This document shows positions 8,706 to 17,506 of a stretch of 64,000 bases of DNA, in pieces (positions within the stretch are counted from its first letter, which is position 1; every line of letters starts with the position of its first letter). The stretch covers positions 62,001 to 126,000 of the forward strand of contig NZ_LOKW01000008.1 in NCBI RefSeq assembly GCF_002211305.1. Direction: 5' to 3'. The stretch comes from Rhizobium sp. R634. GTDB taxonomy: Bacteria; Pseudomonadota; Alphaproteobacteria; Rhizobiales; Rhizobiaceae. The notes under the pieces were generated by a model, which was not told where the DNA came from, did no database searches, and worked only from the letters and a program-made list of their open reading frames with translations. A program made the translations under genes and the position numbers.

Positions 8706-10729
8706 AGGCTGCTCAGCGGCTTTTTCAGAATGCTCTCGCGCAGCGAGGTGCCGGGTTCCCGGCGGGTGATCGGCGGCTGGTCGCCCGGCGGCGTGGGCCG
8801 GGGAAAGACCGGCTCCTCGCGACGCAGCTCGCGGCGCAGTGCGTCAAGCCGCGGGTCGGTCGGGATCGGCTCGGCCGGATCCAGGCGCGGGGTCTGCGGC
8901 AGCAGTTCGCGGCGGTAGGATTCGAGCGGCGCTGCATCTGGCTGGGACGACGTCGCCGAGGGCGGCGTGTAGGGCTTGGGAGCGAAATCCTCCTCCGCCG
9001 CATCGGCCTCGTCGGCGCTTGCGATCGACGCGGCAACGCTCTGCTGGAAATTCGAAATGTCAGGCCCGACAGTCACAGCCCGCATGCGGGTGACGATCTT
9101 GCGCAGGTCGACCGTATCGGGATCTTCCTCGCTTTGCTTGCTGTTGGCGCTGGCGGCCTTCGGCAGCAGGTTTTCCTCGACCCGGGAGAAACGCATGCGC
9201 ATCGGCACGCTGATCGCCTCGCCGAAGGCGATGGCCTCGCCATTGCCGATCGAAGAGATGAAGCTGGTGGTCGAGATCGATGAATTCGGGATGGCCGAAC
9301 GGATGATTTCCTGGTCGCGGTCATTGGCAAGACGCATGGCAAACAGCGTCGAGCACTGCGACAGGATCGTCTGGTCGAGCTCGCCCGGCCGCTGGGTGAT
9401 GATGCCGAGCGAGACGCCGTATTTGCGGCCTTCCTTGGCGATGCGGGCGATTGCCTGACGCGTCGGGATGAAGCCAAGGTTCGGATCGGACGGGATATAG
9501 CGGTGCGCTTCCTCGCAGACGACGAGCATGTGGATGGCGCCGTCGCTCCAGAGCGCCACCTCGAAAGCCATGCGGCAAAGCACCGAGGCGACCGAATTGA
9601 CGACTTCGGAGGGGATGCCGGCGAGCTGGAAGGTGCAGATCGGTCGGTTGTCGCCCGGAATGCGGAAGATCTGTGCGATGGTCTCGGTGATCGTGTCGCT
9701 GATCGTATTGTTGGAGAACATGAAGTGATAGCGCGGATCGTTGATCGCGGCGATCAGGCGCATCTTCAAGGAACGCAGGAAAGGTTTTTCCGCACGTCCC
9801 TCCAGGCGGCCGATGCGCTCGTCGATCAGCGCCAGAAGATCGGCCATGCGGTAGGGAACCGGCGTATCTGCGGTGATCGAGCTTTTTTCCGTCGTGCGCC
9901 GCACCAGCGAGTTGTCACTGCCGCGGAAGGCGCGCTTGGCCTCCGGCATGATGTCGCGCAGCATGTCGAGCTCTTCCGGCACCGGCGGGCGGCCGCGGAA
10001 GACGACTTCGGCGAATTCCTCGAGGCGCATCAGCCAGAAGGGCAGGTCGAGCGTATCGGTATCGATGGTGACGGCGTGTTTGGGAAAGGCGGCGGCAAAT
10101 TCGTTGTGCGGGTCGAGGATCAGCACGCGCAGCTTCGGGTCGGCCGCAATCGCCTTGTGCAGCAGCAGAGAGACGGCCGTCGATTTGCCGACGCCGGTCG
10201 AGCCGACGACGGCGAAATGCTTGGAAAGCATCGAGGGGATGTGGATCGCCGCATCGATGCTTTCGTCCTGCGTCAGCTTGCCAATGACGGCGGTCGTGCC
10301 CGTTCCGGCATCATAGATGCGCATCAGGTCGGCAGAACGGATGCGGTGGGCGATGGCGCCGAGATAGGGATAACGCGAGATGCCGGTCGAGAATTCCTCG
10401 CGCCCGTCCTCGTCGACGCGGACTTCGCCGAGAAGCTCGGTCTCGATCTTGAAGGTATTGTCCTCGCCTTCGCCCCAGGCATGGCTGCCGGTGTTCATCT
10501 GATAGACGAGGGCAACGACGCGGTTGCGGCCGACGCTGATGGAGATCAGCCGGCCGACGGACCAGAGTTCGGTGAGATCGGTGTTGCCCTCGACGGCGAC
10601 AGCGGCAATCGTGGCCCTCGATCCGCTGCATGCAACGACGCGGCCGAGAAAGCGATTTCCCGGCGCATGGCCGTCGCGTCTATCGTGCTCGCCTGCCTTG
10701 CCAGACATGCGCAAGTCGTTGTTGAGCAA
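8690..10729 (-). CDS. HerA-like ATPase (DUF87, HAS-barrel)
   Basis: 679-residue HerA/FtsK-superfamily ATPase. N-terminal HAS-barrel (about 20-120), then Walker A GSTGVGKST (about 190), Walker B LVVCEEAHRY (about 420) and arginine-finger/sensor regions (TQRPGELDQTILSQC). A long Pro-rich C-terminal tail (about 560-679) is low complexity. In archaea and some bacteria HerA works with NurA nuclease in end resection; no NurA-like gene adjoins here. TTG at 10729 has AGGGAG just upstream; ATG at 10708 lacks an SD, so I prefer the TTG. Antisense frames across it are shadows. Confidence 0.88.
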   Translation of the reverse strand: MLNNDLRMSGKAGEHDRRDGHAPGNRFLGRVVACSGSRATIAAVAVEGNTDLTELWSVGRLISISVGRNRVVALVYQMNTGSHAWGEGEDNTFKIETELLGEVRVDEDGREEFSTGISRYPYLGAIAHRIRSADLMRIYDAGTGTTAVIGKLTQDESIDAAIHIPSMLSKHFAVVGSTGVGKSTAVSLLLHKAIAADPKLRVLILDPHNEFAAAFPKHAVTIDTDTLDLPFWLMRLEEFAEVVFRGRPPVPEELDMLRDIMPEAKRAFRGSDNSLVRRTTEKSSITADTPVPYRMADLLALIDERIGRLEGRAEKPFLRSLKMRLIAAINDPRYHFMFSNNTISDTITETIAQIFRIPGDNRPICTFQLAGIPSEVVNSVASVLCRMAFEVALWSDGAIHMLVVCEEAHRYIPSDPNLGFIPTRQAIARIAKEGRKYGVSLGIITQRPGELDQTILSQCSTLFAMRLANDRDQEIIRSAIPNSSISTTSFISSIGNGEAIAFGEAISVPMRMRFSRVEENLLPKAASANSKQSEEDPDTVDLRKIVTRMRAVTVGPDISNFQQSVAASIASADEADAAEEDFAPKPYTPPSATSSQPDAAPLESYRRELLPQTPRLDPAEPIPTDPRLDALRRELRREEPVFPRPTPPGDQPPITRREPGTSLRESILKKPLSSLYNKD

Positions 10730-10841
10730 AGGCTACTCCCTGCGGTAGCGTTAAAGGATAAAGTTGATCCTTTAACAAATCCTTCATCCTATCGATTTTC
10801 AGGGCCGAAGGCGCGGGGGTAGTTTTTTATTGCGGCATGCG

Positions 10842-10870
10842 TTGACGCTGCGAAATTTTCTGTCTATCAC
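10842..10870 (+). promoter_or_regulatory. Putative sigma-70 promoter of the ilvBH leader
   Basis: TTGACG at 10842-10847, a 17-bp spacer, then TATCAC at 10865-10870. The expected start site (about 10877-10879) coincides with the leader-peptide ATG at 10879, which would make the leader mRNA leaderless or nearly so. Confidence 0.55.
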
Positions 10871-10878
10871 TTCCCGCC

Positions 10879-10935
10879 ATGAAAATGGCAACGGCTCTTA
10901 TCGTGGTGGGAAGGCGCATGGGCAGGATGGTGTAA
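10879..10935 (+). CDS. ilvL: ilvBH leader peptide (18 aa, Ala-Leu-Ile-Val-Val run)
   Basis: Short ORF MKMATALIVVGRRMGRMV with consecutive Ala-Leu-Ile-Val-Val codons, the end products of the pathway encoded downstream. It is followed by stem structures and a rho-independent terminator, the standard arrangement of transcription attenuation: ribosome stalling on Leu/Ile/Val codons favours an antiterminator. No SD precedes it, and the predicted promoter puts +1 at or a few bases before the ATG. Leaderless regulatory ORFs are known for rhizobial trpL. Attenuation of ilvBN has been described in Caulobacter. Assignment by position and codon content. Confidence 0.8.
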   Translation: MKMATALIVVGRRMGRMV

Positions 10936-10992
10936 CCATCCGGCGACAGCCACCCATGCGCTAGATGACAGGCTCCTCCGGGGCCTTTTTTT
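10914..10992 (+). terminator. ilvBH attenuator: pause stems plus rho-independent terminator
   Basis: Stem 1 pairs GCGCATGGG (10914-10922) with CCCATGCGC (10953-10961) and encloses a small hairpin GGATGGT/ACCATCC (10925-10931/10935-10941) spanning the leader stop codon. The terminator stem pairs 10970-10976 with 10980-10986 over a 3-nt loop, followed by seven T (10986-10992). Its position 60 bp before ilvB marks it as an attenuator, not an end-of-gene terminator. Confidence 0.8.
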
Positions 10993-11053
10993 GTGCCCGA
11001 ATTTCGGGCTTCCGGCCACAAACGCAAATCCCAGCATCAAACGGAACAGACAG

Positions 11054-12844
11054 ATGAGCACGGACAATCAGGCGGCAGGCAATCGGATGACGGGAGCGGA
11101 GATCGTTCTCAAGGCGCTGAAGGACAACGGCGTCGAACATATCTTCGGCTATCCCGGCGGCGCGGTTCTGCCGATCTATGACGAGATCTTCCAGCAAGAC
11201 GAGGTCAAGCACATCCTCGTGCGCCACGAGCAGGGCGCTGGCCATGCGGCCGAAGGTTATGCCCGCTCCACCGGCAAGGTCGGCGTCATGCTGGTTACCT
11301 CGGGTCCCGGCGCCACCAATGCGGTCACGCCGCTGCAGGACGCGCTGATGGATTCGATCCCGCTCGTCTGCCTGACCGGCCAGGTTCCGACCTCGCTGAT
11401 CGGCTCCGACGCCTTCCAGGAATGCGACACGGTCGGCATCACCCGGCCCTGCACCAAGCACAACTGGCTGGTCAAGGACGTCAACGAGCTCGCCGCCATC
11501 ATTCATGAAGCCTTCCGCATCGCCCAGTCCGGCCGTCCGGGTCCCGTCGTCGTCGATATTCCGAAGGACGTGCAGTTTGCGACCGGCACCTATACGCCGC
11601 CGGCTGACTACCCGATCCAGAAGAGCTACCAGCCGAAGATCCAGGGCGATCTCAACCAGATCCATGCGGCGATCGAGCTGATGGCCAATGCGCGCCGGCC
11701 GATCATCTATTCCGGCGGCGGCGTCGTCAATTCCGGCCCGGAAGCTTCCAAGCTGCTGCGCGAGCTGGTCGAGCTCACCGATTTCCCGATCACCTCGACG
11801 CTGATGGGCCTCGGCGCCTATCCGGCTTCGGGCAAGAACTGGCTGAAGATGCTCGGCATGCACGGCTCCTACGAGGCCAACATGGCGATGCATGACTGCG
11901 ACGTCATGGTCTGCATCGGCGCCCGCTTCGACGACCGCATCACCGGCCGTCTCAATGCCTTCTCGCCGAATTCGAAGAAGATCCATATCGATATCGATCC
12001 GTCCTCGATCAACAAGAACGTCCGCGTCGATATCGGCATCCGTGGCGATGTCGGCCATGTGCTGGAAGACATGGTCCGCCTGTGGCGGGCGCTGCCGAAG
12101 AAGCCGGAGAAGAACCGTCTCGAGGATTGGTGGAGCGATATCGCCCGCTGGCGGGCGCGCAACTCCTTCGCTTACACCAAGAGCAATGACGTGATCATGC
12201 CGCAATATGCGCTGGAGCGCCTCTATGCGCATACCAAGGATCGCGACACCTACATCACGACCGAGGTCGGCCAGCATCAGATGTGGGCGGCGCAGTTCTT
12301 CGGCTTCGAACAGCCGAACCGCTGGATGACCTCGGGCGGTCTCGGCACGATGGGCTACGGCCTGCCGGCGGCCCTCGGCGTCCAGATCGCTCATCCGGAA
12401 AGCCTCGTCATCGACATTGCCGGCGACGCCTCGATCCAGATGTGCATCCAGGAAATGTCGACGGCGATCCAGTATGACGCGCCGATCAAGATCTTCATCA
12501 TGAACAACCAGTACATGGGCATGGTGCGCCAGTGGCAGCAGCTGCTGCACGGCAACCGCCTGTCGCACTCCTATACCGAGGCGATGCCTGATTTCGTCAA
12601 ACTGGCGGAAGCCTATGGCGGGGTTGGCCTGCGCTGCGACAAGCCGGGTGAGCTCGACGACGCCATCGTCGAGATGATCGAGGTCAAGAAGCCTGTCATC
12701 TTCGATTGCCGGGTCGCCAATCTCGCCAACTGCTTCCCGATGATCCCCTCGGGCAAGGCCCATAACGAAATGCTGCTGCCCGACGAAGCCACGGACGAAG
12801 CGGTCGCCAACGCGATCGACGCCAAGGGCCGTCAGCTCGTATAA
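11054..12844 (+). CDS. ilvB: Acetolactate synthase large (catalytic) subunit
   Basis: Condenses pyruvate with pyruvate or 2-ketobutyrate, the first common step of valine/leucine/isoleucine synthesis. 596 residues with the three thiamine-enzyme domains: N-terminal PYR domain with catalytic Glu in RHEQGAGHAAEGYAR, central FAD-binding region, and C-terminal PP domain with the TPP motif GDASIQ...NN. Start MSTDNQAAGNRMTGAE at 11054; the frame is open upstream only through the attenuator. It is followed after 23 bp by the small subunit gene and is preceded by the leader peptide and attenuator, so expression should fall when branched-chain aminoacyl-tRNAs are plentiful. Confidence 0.97.
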   Translation: MSTDNQAAGNRMTGAEIVLKALKDNGVEHIFGYPGGAVLPIYDEIFQQDEVKHILVRHEQGAGHAAEGYARSTGKVGVMLVTSGPGATNAVTPLQDALMDSIPLVCLTGQVPTSLIGSDAFQECDTVGITRPCTKHNWLVKDVNELAAIIHEAFRIAQSGRPGPVVVDIPKDVQFATGTYTPPADYPIQKSYQPKIQGDLNQIHAAIELMANARRPIIYSGGGVVNSGPEASKLLRELVELTDFPITSTLMGLGAYPASGKNWLKMLGMHGSYEANMAMHDCDVMVCIGARFDDRITGRLNAFSPNSKKIHIDIDPSSINKNVRVDIGIRGDVGHVLEDMVRLWRALPKKPEKNRLEDWWSDIARWRARNSFAYTKSNDVIMPQYALERLYAHTKDRDTYITTEVGQHQMWAAQFFGFEQPNRWMTSGGLGTMGYGLPAALGVQIAHPESLVIDIAGDASIQMCIQEMSTAIQYDAPIKIFIMNNQYMGMVRQWQQLLHGNRLSHSYTEAMPDFVKLAEAYGGVGLRCDKPGELDDAIVEMIEVKKPVIFDCRVANLANCFPMIPSGKAHNEMLLPDEATDEAVANAIDAKGRQLV

Positions 12845-12867
12845 CGATAAGGTAGGAACCCAGGACC

Positions 12868-13440
12868 ATGAACGCACATCTTCAGCCCACCGGCTCTGCC
12901 TACTTCATCTCGCCGGAAACGACAGCAGTCGAGAGCCACACCCTTTCGGTTCTTGTCGATAACGAACCGGGCGTCCTTGCCCGCGTCATCGGCCTGTTCT
13001 CCGGCCGCGGCTACAATATCGAAAGTCTTACGGTTTCCGAGACCGAGCACCAGGCGCATCTTTCCCGCATCACCATCGTCACGCGCGGCACGCCGCATGT
13101 GCTCGAGCAGATCAAGGCGCAGCTCGATCGCATCGTGCCGGTCCATCGCGTCGTCGATCTGACGGTGCGCGCCCGCGAACTCGGCCAGGAACGGCCGATC
13201 GAGCGTGAAGTGGCGCTGGTCAAGGTGATCGGCGAGGGCGACACCCGCGCCGAGACGCTGCGCCTTGCCGATGCCTTCCATGCCAAGGTGGTGGATGCGA
13301 CTGTCGGTCACTTCATTCTGGAGATCACCGGCAAGTCGTCGAAGATCGATCAGTTCGTCGCAATCATGAAGCCGCTCGGCCTCATCGAAGTCTGCCGCAC
13401 CGGCATCGCCGCGATGAACCGCGGCGCGCAGGGGATGTGA
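12868..13440 (+). CDS. ilvH: Acetolactate synthase small (regulatory) subunit
   Basis: 190 residues; N-terminal ACT domain (about 27-100: HTLSVLVDNEPGVLARVIGLFSGRGYNIESL) that binds valine for feedback inhibition, and a C-terminal domain that activates the catalytic subunit. Length and order match bacterial IlvH/IlvN. It lies 23 bp after ilvB in the same direction and is evidently co-transcribed from the attenuated promoter. No clear terminator follows; the next 365 bp hold palindromic repeats. Confidence 0.96.
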   Translation: MNAHLQPTGSAYFISPETTAVESHTLSVLVDNEPGVLARVIGLFSGRGYNIESLTVSETEHQAHLSRITIVTRGTPHVLEQIKAQLDRIVPVHRVVDLTVRARELGQERPIEREVALVKVIGEGDTRAETLRLADAFHAKVVDATVGHFILEITGKSSKIDQFVAIMKPLGLIEVCRTGIAAMNRGAQGM

Positions 13441-13529
13441 GGCACAAGCTTCATCTCTTCCTCGGCGTCATCCTCGGCTGTGCGTGCTAGGCAAGAGCTG
13501 TCAAGGGACGGAGACGGCGCGGCAAGTCT

Positions 13530-13800
13530 CTTCTCCCCTCGGGGAGAAGGTCCCGGCAGGCGGATGAGGGGGCCACACGGCGCACCCTTTCCGTGATAGT
13601 CCGTTCCCCCGCCCGCGCAATGTTGTGCCCCAATCTGGTCTATGCGCGCACTATTGGAAAGACCGGCGTCTCCGGCCCCCTCATCCGCCCTCCGGGCACC
13701 TTCGCCCCGCTGGGGAGAAGGGGAGACGAGACGTCGCGGCTTGTCCCCTTCGCCCCGCAAGCGGGGAGAGGGTGGCGGCAGCCGGATGAGGGGCAGGTTC
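13530..13800. repeat. Cluster of REP-like 'CTTCTCCCC/GGGGAGAAG' repeats
   Basis: This 365-bp gap between ilvH and the aldo/keto reductase holds no convincing gene. It contains at least three copies of a palindromic element: a perfect 9-bp stem at 13530-13549 followed by a CGGCAGGCGGATGAGG tail, an inverted copy at about 13664-13725, and a third at about 13746-13796. Similar copies occur at 17255-17456. They probably form stem-loops in the ends of the converging transcripts. Confidence 0.8.
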
Positions 13801-13805
13801 GGCAG

Positions 13806-14666
13806 TCACAGCATCTCCAGCGGCCTTTTCTTTGCCGGGGGCGGGAAGGCGGCGTCGAGCGCCTGCCAGTCCTCGTCGGTGATCTCAAGCGCGACGCAGT
13901 CGCGGTTCTCCGCCACGCGTTCGGCATTCGACGTTTTCGGAATGACGATGACGCCGTCGCGTTCGAGCAGGAAGGCGAGCGCCAGCTGGGCGGGCGTCGC
14001 CTGATAGGCCTTGGCGATGCGGATCAGTTCGGGATGGTGGAGGATGTGTCCCTGCTCGATCGGCGAATAGGCCATGACGGGAATGCCGCGGCTTTGGCAC
14101 CAGGGCAGGAGATCGTATTCGATGCCGCGGCGGGAGAGATTGTAGAGCACCTGGTTGGCGGCGACATTTCCACCGTCGGGAACCCTGAGCAGCTCCTCCA
14201 TGTCGTCGGTGTCGAAGTTGGAGACGCCCCAGGCGCCGATCTTGCCCGACGCTTTCAGCATTTCGAAGGCGGCAACGGTCTCGGCCAGCGGATAGTTGCC
14301 GCGCCAATGCAGGAGATAGAGATCGATCCGGTCGGTGCCGAGCCGTTCCAGGCTGCGCTCGCAGGCTTCGACCGTGCCTTTCAGGCTGGCATTCCAGGGG
14401 TAGACCTTGGTGACGAGAAAGACTTCGTCGCGCCGTCCCCTGATCGCCTGGCCGACGATCTCCTCGGCGCCGCCGTCGCCATACATTTCGGCGGTGTCGA
14501 TCAGCGTCATGCCGAGATCGATGCCCGCCTTGAGGCTTTCGATTTCCATCCTGGCATGGCCGGCATCCTCGCCCATGGCCCAGGTTCCCTGGCCGAGTGC
14601 CGGCACTTCCGTGCCATTCGGGAATTTGACAGAGGGGATGGGGTCGTCCTGCATGATTTTTTCCAT
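13806..14666 (-). CDS. Aldo/keto reductase
   Basis: 286-residue NADPH-dependent (beta/alpha)8 oxidoreductase. The catalytic tetrad is intact: Asp57, Tyr62 (DTAEMYG), Lys87 (LVTKVYP) and His120 (LLHW). The NADPH-binding [10 protein letters not shown] motif lies near the C-terminus. It resembles the 2,5-diketo-gluconate reductase-like branch; the substrate is unknown. Divergent from the LysE-family gene at 14807, so the 140-bp gap probably holds both promoters. The start is one of two in-frame ATGs (14666 or 14654), neither with a strong SD. Confidence 0.9.
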   Translation of the reverse strand: MEKIMQDDPIPSVKFPNGTEVPALGQGTWAMGEDAGHARMEIESLKAGIDLGMTLIDTAEMYGDGGAEEIVGQAIRGRRDEVFLVTKVYPWNASLKGTVEACERSLERLGTDRIDLYLLHWRGNYPLAETVAAFEMLKASGKIGAWGVSNFDTDDMEELLRVPDGGNVAANQVLYNLSRRGIEYDLLPWCQSRGIPVMAYSPIEQGHILHHPELIRIAKAYQATPAQLALAFLLERDGVIVIPKTSNAERVAENRDCVALEITDEDWQALDAAFPPPAKKRPLEML

Positions 14667-14806
14667 TTTCAGGAGATTGCGCGGCGTTCTTATCTTTCAA
14701 CCAATCCTGTCACCATGACAATGATGTAATGGCGTCAAGAGTTTAGGGCAGTTATGCTGACCTAAATAAAGCAGGCCGCGGAAAAGAGCCGGCTTTGGGA
14801 GGTCGC

Positions 14807-15400
14807 ATGCCGCTGGATACGTTTTTCGCCCTTGTTCTTTTTGCGTTCACGACGTCGATCACGCCGGGGCCGAACAATATGATGCTCTTTGCCTCTGGCG
14901 TGAATTTCGGCTTCCGCAGGACGATCCCGCATATGTTCGGCATCGGCGCCGGTTTCTTCTCGCTGCTGATCGGCGTCGGTCTCGGGCTCGGGGCGCTGCT
15001 GCACACGCTGCCCCTGGTCTATACGGTGCTCAAGTTCGCCGGCGGCGCCTATCTCGTCTGGATCGCCTGGAAGATCGCCTCCTCGCGTTCGCTGAGCGAG
15101 GGCAGCAACAGTGCTGCGCCAATGTCCTTCGTCTCGGCGGCGGCCTTCCAGTGGGTCAACCCGAAAGCCTGGGTGATGGCGGTCACGGCGATGGCGACCT
15201 ACACCAATCCCGAACTCTATCTTGCCAGCGTGCTGCTCGTCGGCCTGGCTTTCGCGGTGGTCAACGTGCCGAGCGTCTCGACCTGGGCGGGCTTCGGCTC
15301 GGCGCTGAGAGACTGGCTTTCCGATCCGGTGCGGCTGAAGTGGTTCAATATCACCATGGCGGTGCTTCTCGTGGCGAGCCTCTGGCCGATGCTAAAATAG
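14807..15400 (+). CDS. LysE/RhtB-family exporter
   Basis: 197-residue inner-membrane transporter with the family signature TPGPNNMML near the N-terminus and about six hydrophobic segments; QWVNPKAWVMA is the conserved second-half motif. Start ATG 14807 is preceded by GGGAGG. Exported substrate unknown (amino acids or similar). It overlaps the convergent DUF2269 gene by 9 bases at the 3' end and has no obvious partner enzyme, unlike the other LysE gene at 7153. Confidence 0.88.
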   Translation: MPLDTFFALVLFAFTTSITPGPNNMMLFASGVNFGFRRTIPHMFGIGAGFFSLLIGVGLGLGALLHTLPLVYTVLKFAGGAYLVWIAWKIASSRSLSEGSNSAAPMSFVSAAAFQWVNPKAWVMAVTAMATYTNPELYLASVLLVGLAFAVVNVPSVSTWAGFGSALRDWLSDPVRLKWFNITMAVLLVASLWPMLK

Positions 15401-15868
15401 AGCGATCGACGGTTTCGTCAGCATCAGCCAGAAAATGCCGATGACGGCTGAGAAGGCCGGAAAGCCGAAAGCGAACCAGACGCGGTAGAGCCTGAAATAG
15501 GCCGGAGGCAGGGCGCTCGCCGATGCTGCGGCAGCGCGGGCGAGATCGCGCAGGCGGATCTGGATCCAGACGACCGGCAGCCAGAACAGGCCGATGACGA
15601 TGTAAAGCAGCAGCGACAGCGCAATCCAGCTCTCCGACAGGTCCCAGCCGATCGAGCGGGCGAGGAGATAGCCGGTCACGGGCTGGAGAATGGCTGCCGT
15701 CGCGGTGAAGATCGTATCGGCGATGACGACTGTTCCGGAGACATGGGCGATCAGGGCGGGATCACGCGTGCGATGCGCCATCACCATGAAGAAGGCGATG
15801 CCGGCGCCGGTGCCGAAGAGCACGGTCGCGCCGATGACATGGGCAAGCAGCAGCCATTCTTCGAGCAT
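15392..15868 (-). CDS. DUF2269-family integral membrane protein
   Basis: 158 residues with four predicted membrane segments (starts EEWLLLAHVIGATVLFGTG; ends FPAFSAVIGIFWLMLTKP), matching the DUF2269 family of unknown function. Its ATG overlaps the stop of the upstream SDR/DoxX-like gene by one base (TGATG at 15866-15870), so translation is probably coupled. The pair likely acts together at the inner membrane. Confidence 0.8.
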   Translation of the reverse strand: MLEEWLLLAHVIGATVLFGTGAGIAFFMVMAHRTRDPALIAHVSGTVVIADTIFTATAAILQPVTGYLLARSIGWDLSESWIALSLLLYIVIGLFWLPVVWIQIRLRDLARAAAASASALPPAYFRLYRVWFAFGFPAFSAVIGIFWLMLTKPSIALF

Positions 15869-17139
15869 CAGCGTTCATCCAGTGTGGCAAGCGCCGTCAG
15901 CGTCAGCAGGAGCGACGGCAGCACCTTGACGAGGGGACCAAGCGGGTCGAGCCAGAGTGCCGGTTCGAGAAGCGTGCCGCCGGCAAGGTAAGCCGATGAA
16001 ACGGCGAGCATGCCGAGAAGGGCGCGTCTGGCGAGCGGGCGAACAAGCACGGCGGCGCCGAGCGCCATATCGATCAGGCAGGTCGCAAGCGCCAGCGCCG
16101 TTGCCGCCGCTTCCGGCATGAAGGGCAGGAAATGCGCGGAGGCCGCTTCCAGCGAGAACAGCGGGATCAGGCCGGAGAGCAGCCAGAAGGCCGACAGGCC
16201 CGATATGACGAGCGGCTTCAGGAGATAGAGCCGGGCAAACCAGAGATCCTGCACGCCGGAGGGGTTGGCGCCGAGCGTGGCCGCCGCCGATGTCGCGGCG
16301 AGGCTGCTTTCCCCTTTGGCGCTTCGGATGCCCTCCGACATGACGGTCATTGCCGTCGAACGCAGCGGCGAACGCCAGCCGAGCAGGCCCGCCATATCGG
16401 CAAGCCAGGTCACCGGTCTTGCAAGCCAGGGAGTAAGCGAAAAGACGCGGGCCGGCGGCAGGCCCAGCCATTGCCGGTGAAGGCTGACGAGTTCGGCGAG
16501 TGTCAGCACCTCGCCGGCGGCGAGATCGATATCGCCGCTTAGACCGCCTGCGACCGCCCGCGACACGGCCTCCGCCACATCATCCACCGAAAGCGTTTCG
16601 ACCGGGCTCTCGGCATGGACGAGCGGCAGCACCAGCGGAAAGGCGGCGAGCGCCCGGACGAGCGACGAGCCGCCATGGGCGTTGCGGCCGAGAACCAGGG
16701 CAGGGCGCAGGATGAGATGAGGCAGGCCGCTTGCCGCCAGCGCCTCGTCAGCCCGCCGCTTGGTGGCGAGGAAGAGCAGTTCGCCTGCCGCGCCGGCGGT
16801 CCTTGCTGATACCTGCACGATCAGCGGACGGGAGCGTGTCGCCGCGGCATAAAGCGCCAGCATCGCATCCGCCTGGGTCGCAGCGAGATCGTCCGAGAGC
16901 CCGTCCTGGAGGGCACCGGCGCAATTGACGACGGCGTGCCGGTCTTGGAGGAGGCCTTCCCAATCCTCGGGTTTTGTCATCCGCGAAAGATCGGCCTGCC
17001 GCCAGTCGATCGCCGGCTGTTTCAGACGAGCGCGCGCAGGATTGCGGCCGAGCCCGGTCACGGCATGGCCGTCCGCAACGAGCCGGGCCGCGACGACGGA
17101 GCCTATGAAGCCGGTTGCGCCGAGAATCAGGATGTTCAT
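15868..17139 (-). CDS. NAD(P)-binding SDR fused to DoxX-like membrane domain
   Basis: 423 residues. N-terminal extended/atypical SDR (NmrA/NDUFA9-like) with the nucleotide motif GATGFIGSVVAARL, from about 1 to 270. The C-terminal about 130 residues hold four hydrophobic segments of DoxX-like type (LYLLKPLVISGLSAFWLLSG onward). The active-site YxxxK is not obvious, so it may bind NAD(P) without classical SDR catalysis. Translationally coupled to the DUF2269 gene. Function unknown; the membrane-tethered nucleotide-binding architecture is recurrent in rhizobia and other proteobacteria. Confidence 0.85.
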   Translation of the reverse strand: MNILILGATGFIGSVVAARLVADGHAVTGLGRNPARARLKQPAIDWRQADLSRMTKPEDWEGLLQDRHAVVNCAGALQDGLSDDLAATQADAMLALYAAATRSRPLIVQVSARTAGAAGELLFLATKRRADEALAASGLPHLILRPALVLGRNAHGGSSLVRALAAFPLVLPLVHAESPVETLSVDDVAEAVSRAVAGGLSGDIDLAAGEVLTLAELVSLHRQWLGLPPARVFSLTPWLARPVTWLADMAGLLGWRSPLRSTAMTVMSEGIRSAKGESSLAATSAAATLGANPSGVQDLWFARLYLLKPLVISGLSAFWLLSGLIPLFSLEAASAHFLPFMPEAAATALALATCLIDMALGAAVLVRPLARRALLGMLAVSSAYLAGGTLLEPALWLDPLGPLVKVLPSLLLTLTALATLDER

Positions 17140-17254
17140 GGCGGGAGATTAGCGGAAAAGTTTGAGTGGGATAGGAGGGCTTGGCGGGGTTGTGGTGTAT
17201 GGTAGAAGGAAGGTGACGGTTTGATGTTTTGGATTGGGCGAGACGTCGCTGCGA

Positions 17255-17456
17255 TTCCCCTTCTCCCCAGCGGGGAGAAGATGCCGGCAGGCAGATGAGG
17301 GGTGAGCGACAAGGTCGCGAATGCACGGAGCGTAAGCGAAGGGCAACATGACGAGTGTGCCGTGTGGCCCCCTCATCCGACCCTTCGGGCCACCGACCGG
17401 GGTCGAGCCACAGGTCTCGACCCGTCCTTCGGACCCCCGCTGGGGAGGAGAGGGAG
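17255..17456. repeat. REP-like repeats upstream of the nitrile hydratase operon
   Basis: The 367-bp gap before nthA carries a CCTTCTCCCC/GGGGAGAAG stem with the CGGCAGGCAGATGAGG tail at about 17258-17302, and an inverted, degenerate partner at about 17365-17456. These match the family at 13530-13800. No gene is apparent, and no clear promoter stands out between the repeats and the nthA SD. Confidence 0.7.
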
Positions 17457-17506
17457 CAAGCCGCCGACCTTGCGATCCTTAGACCGCCGTTTTGGAGGAT
17501 ATTATC

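Noticed and set aside
9503..10822. 439-aa frame antisense to the HerA-like gene
   Set aside because: Shadow frame with no family motif.
10961..12877. 638-aa open frame antisense to ilvB
   Set aside because: High-GC shadow; it has the His/Arg/Asp-rich composition of antisense frames and overlaps a certain gene.
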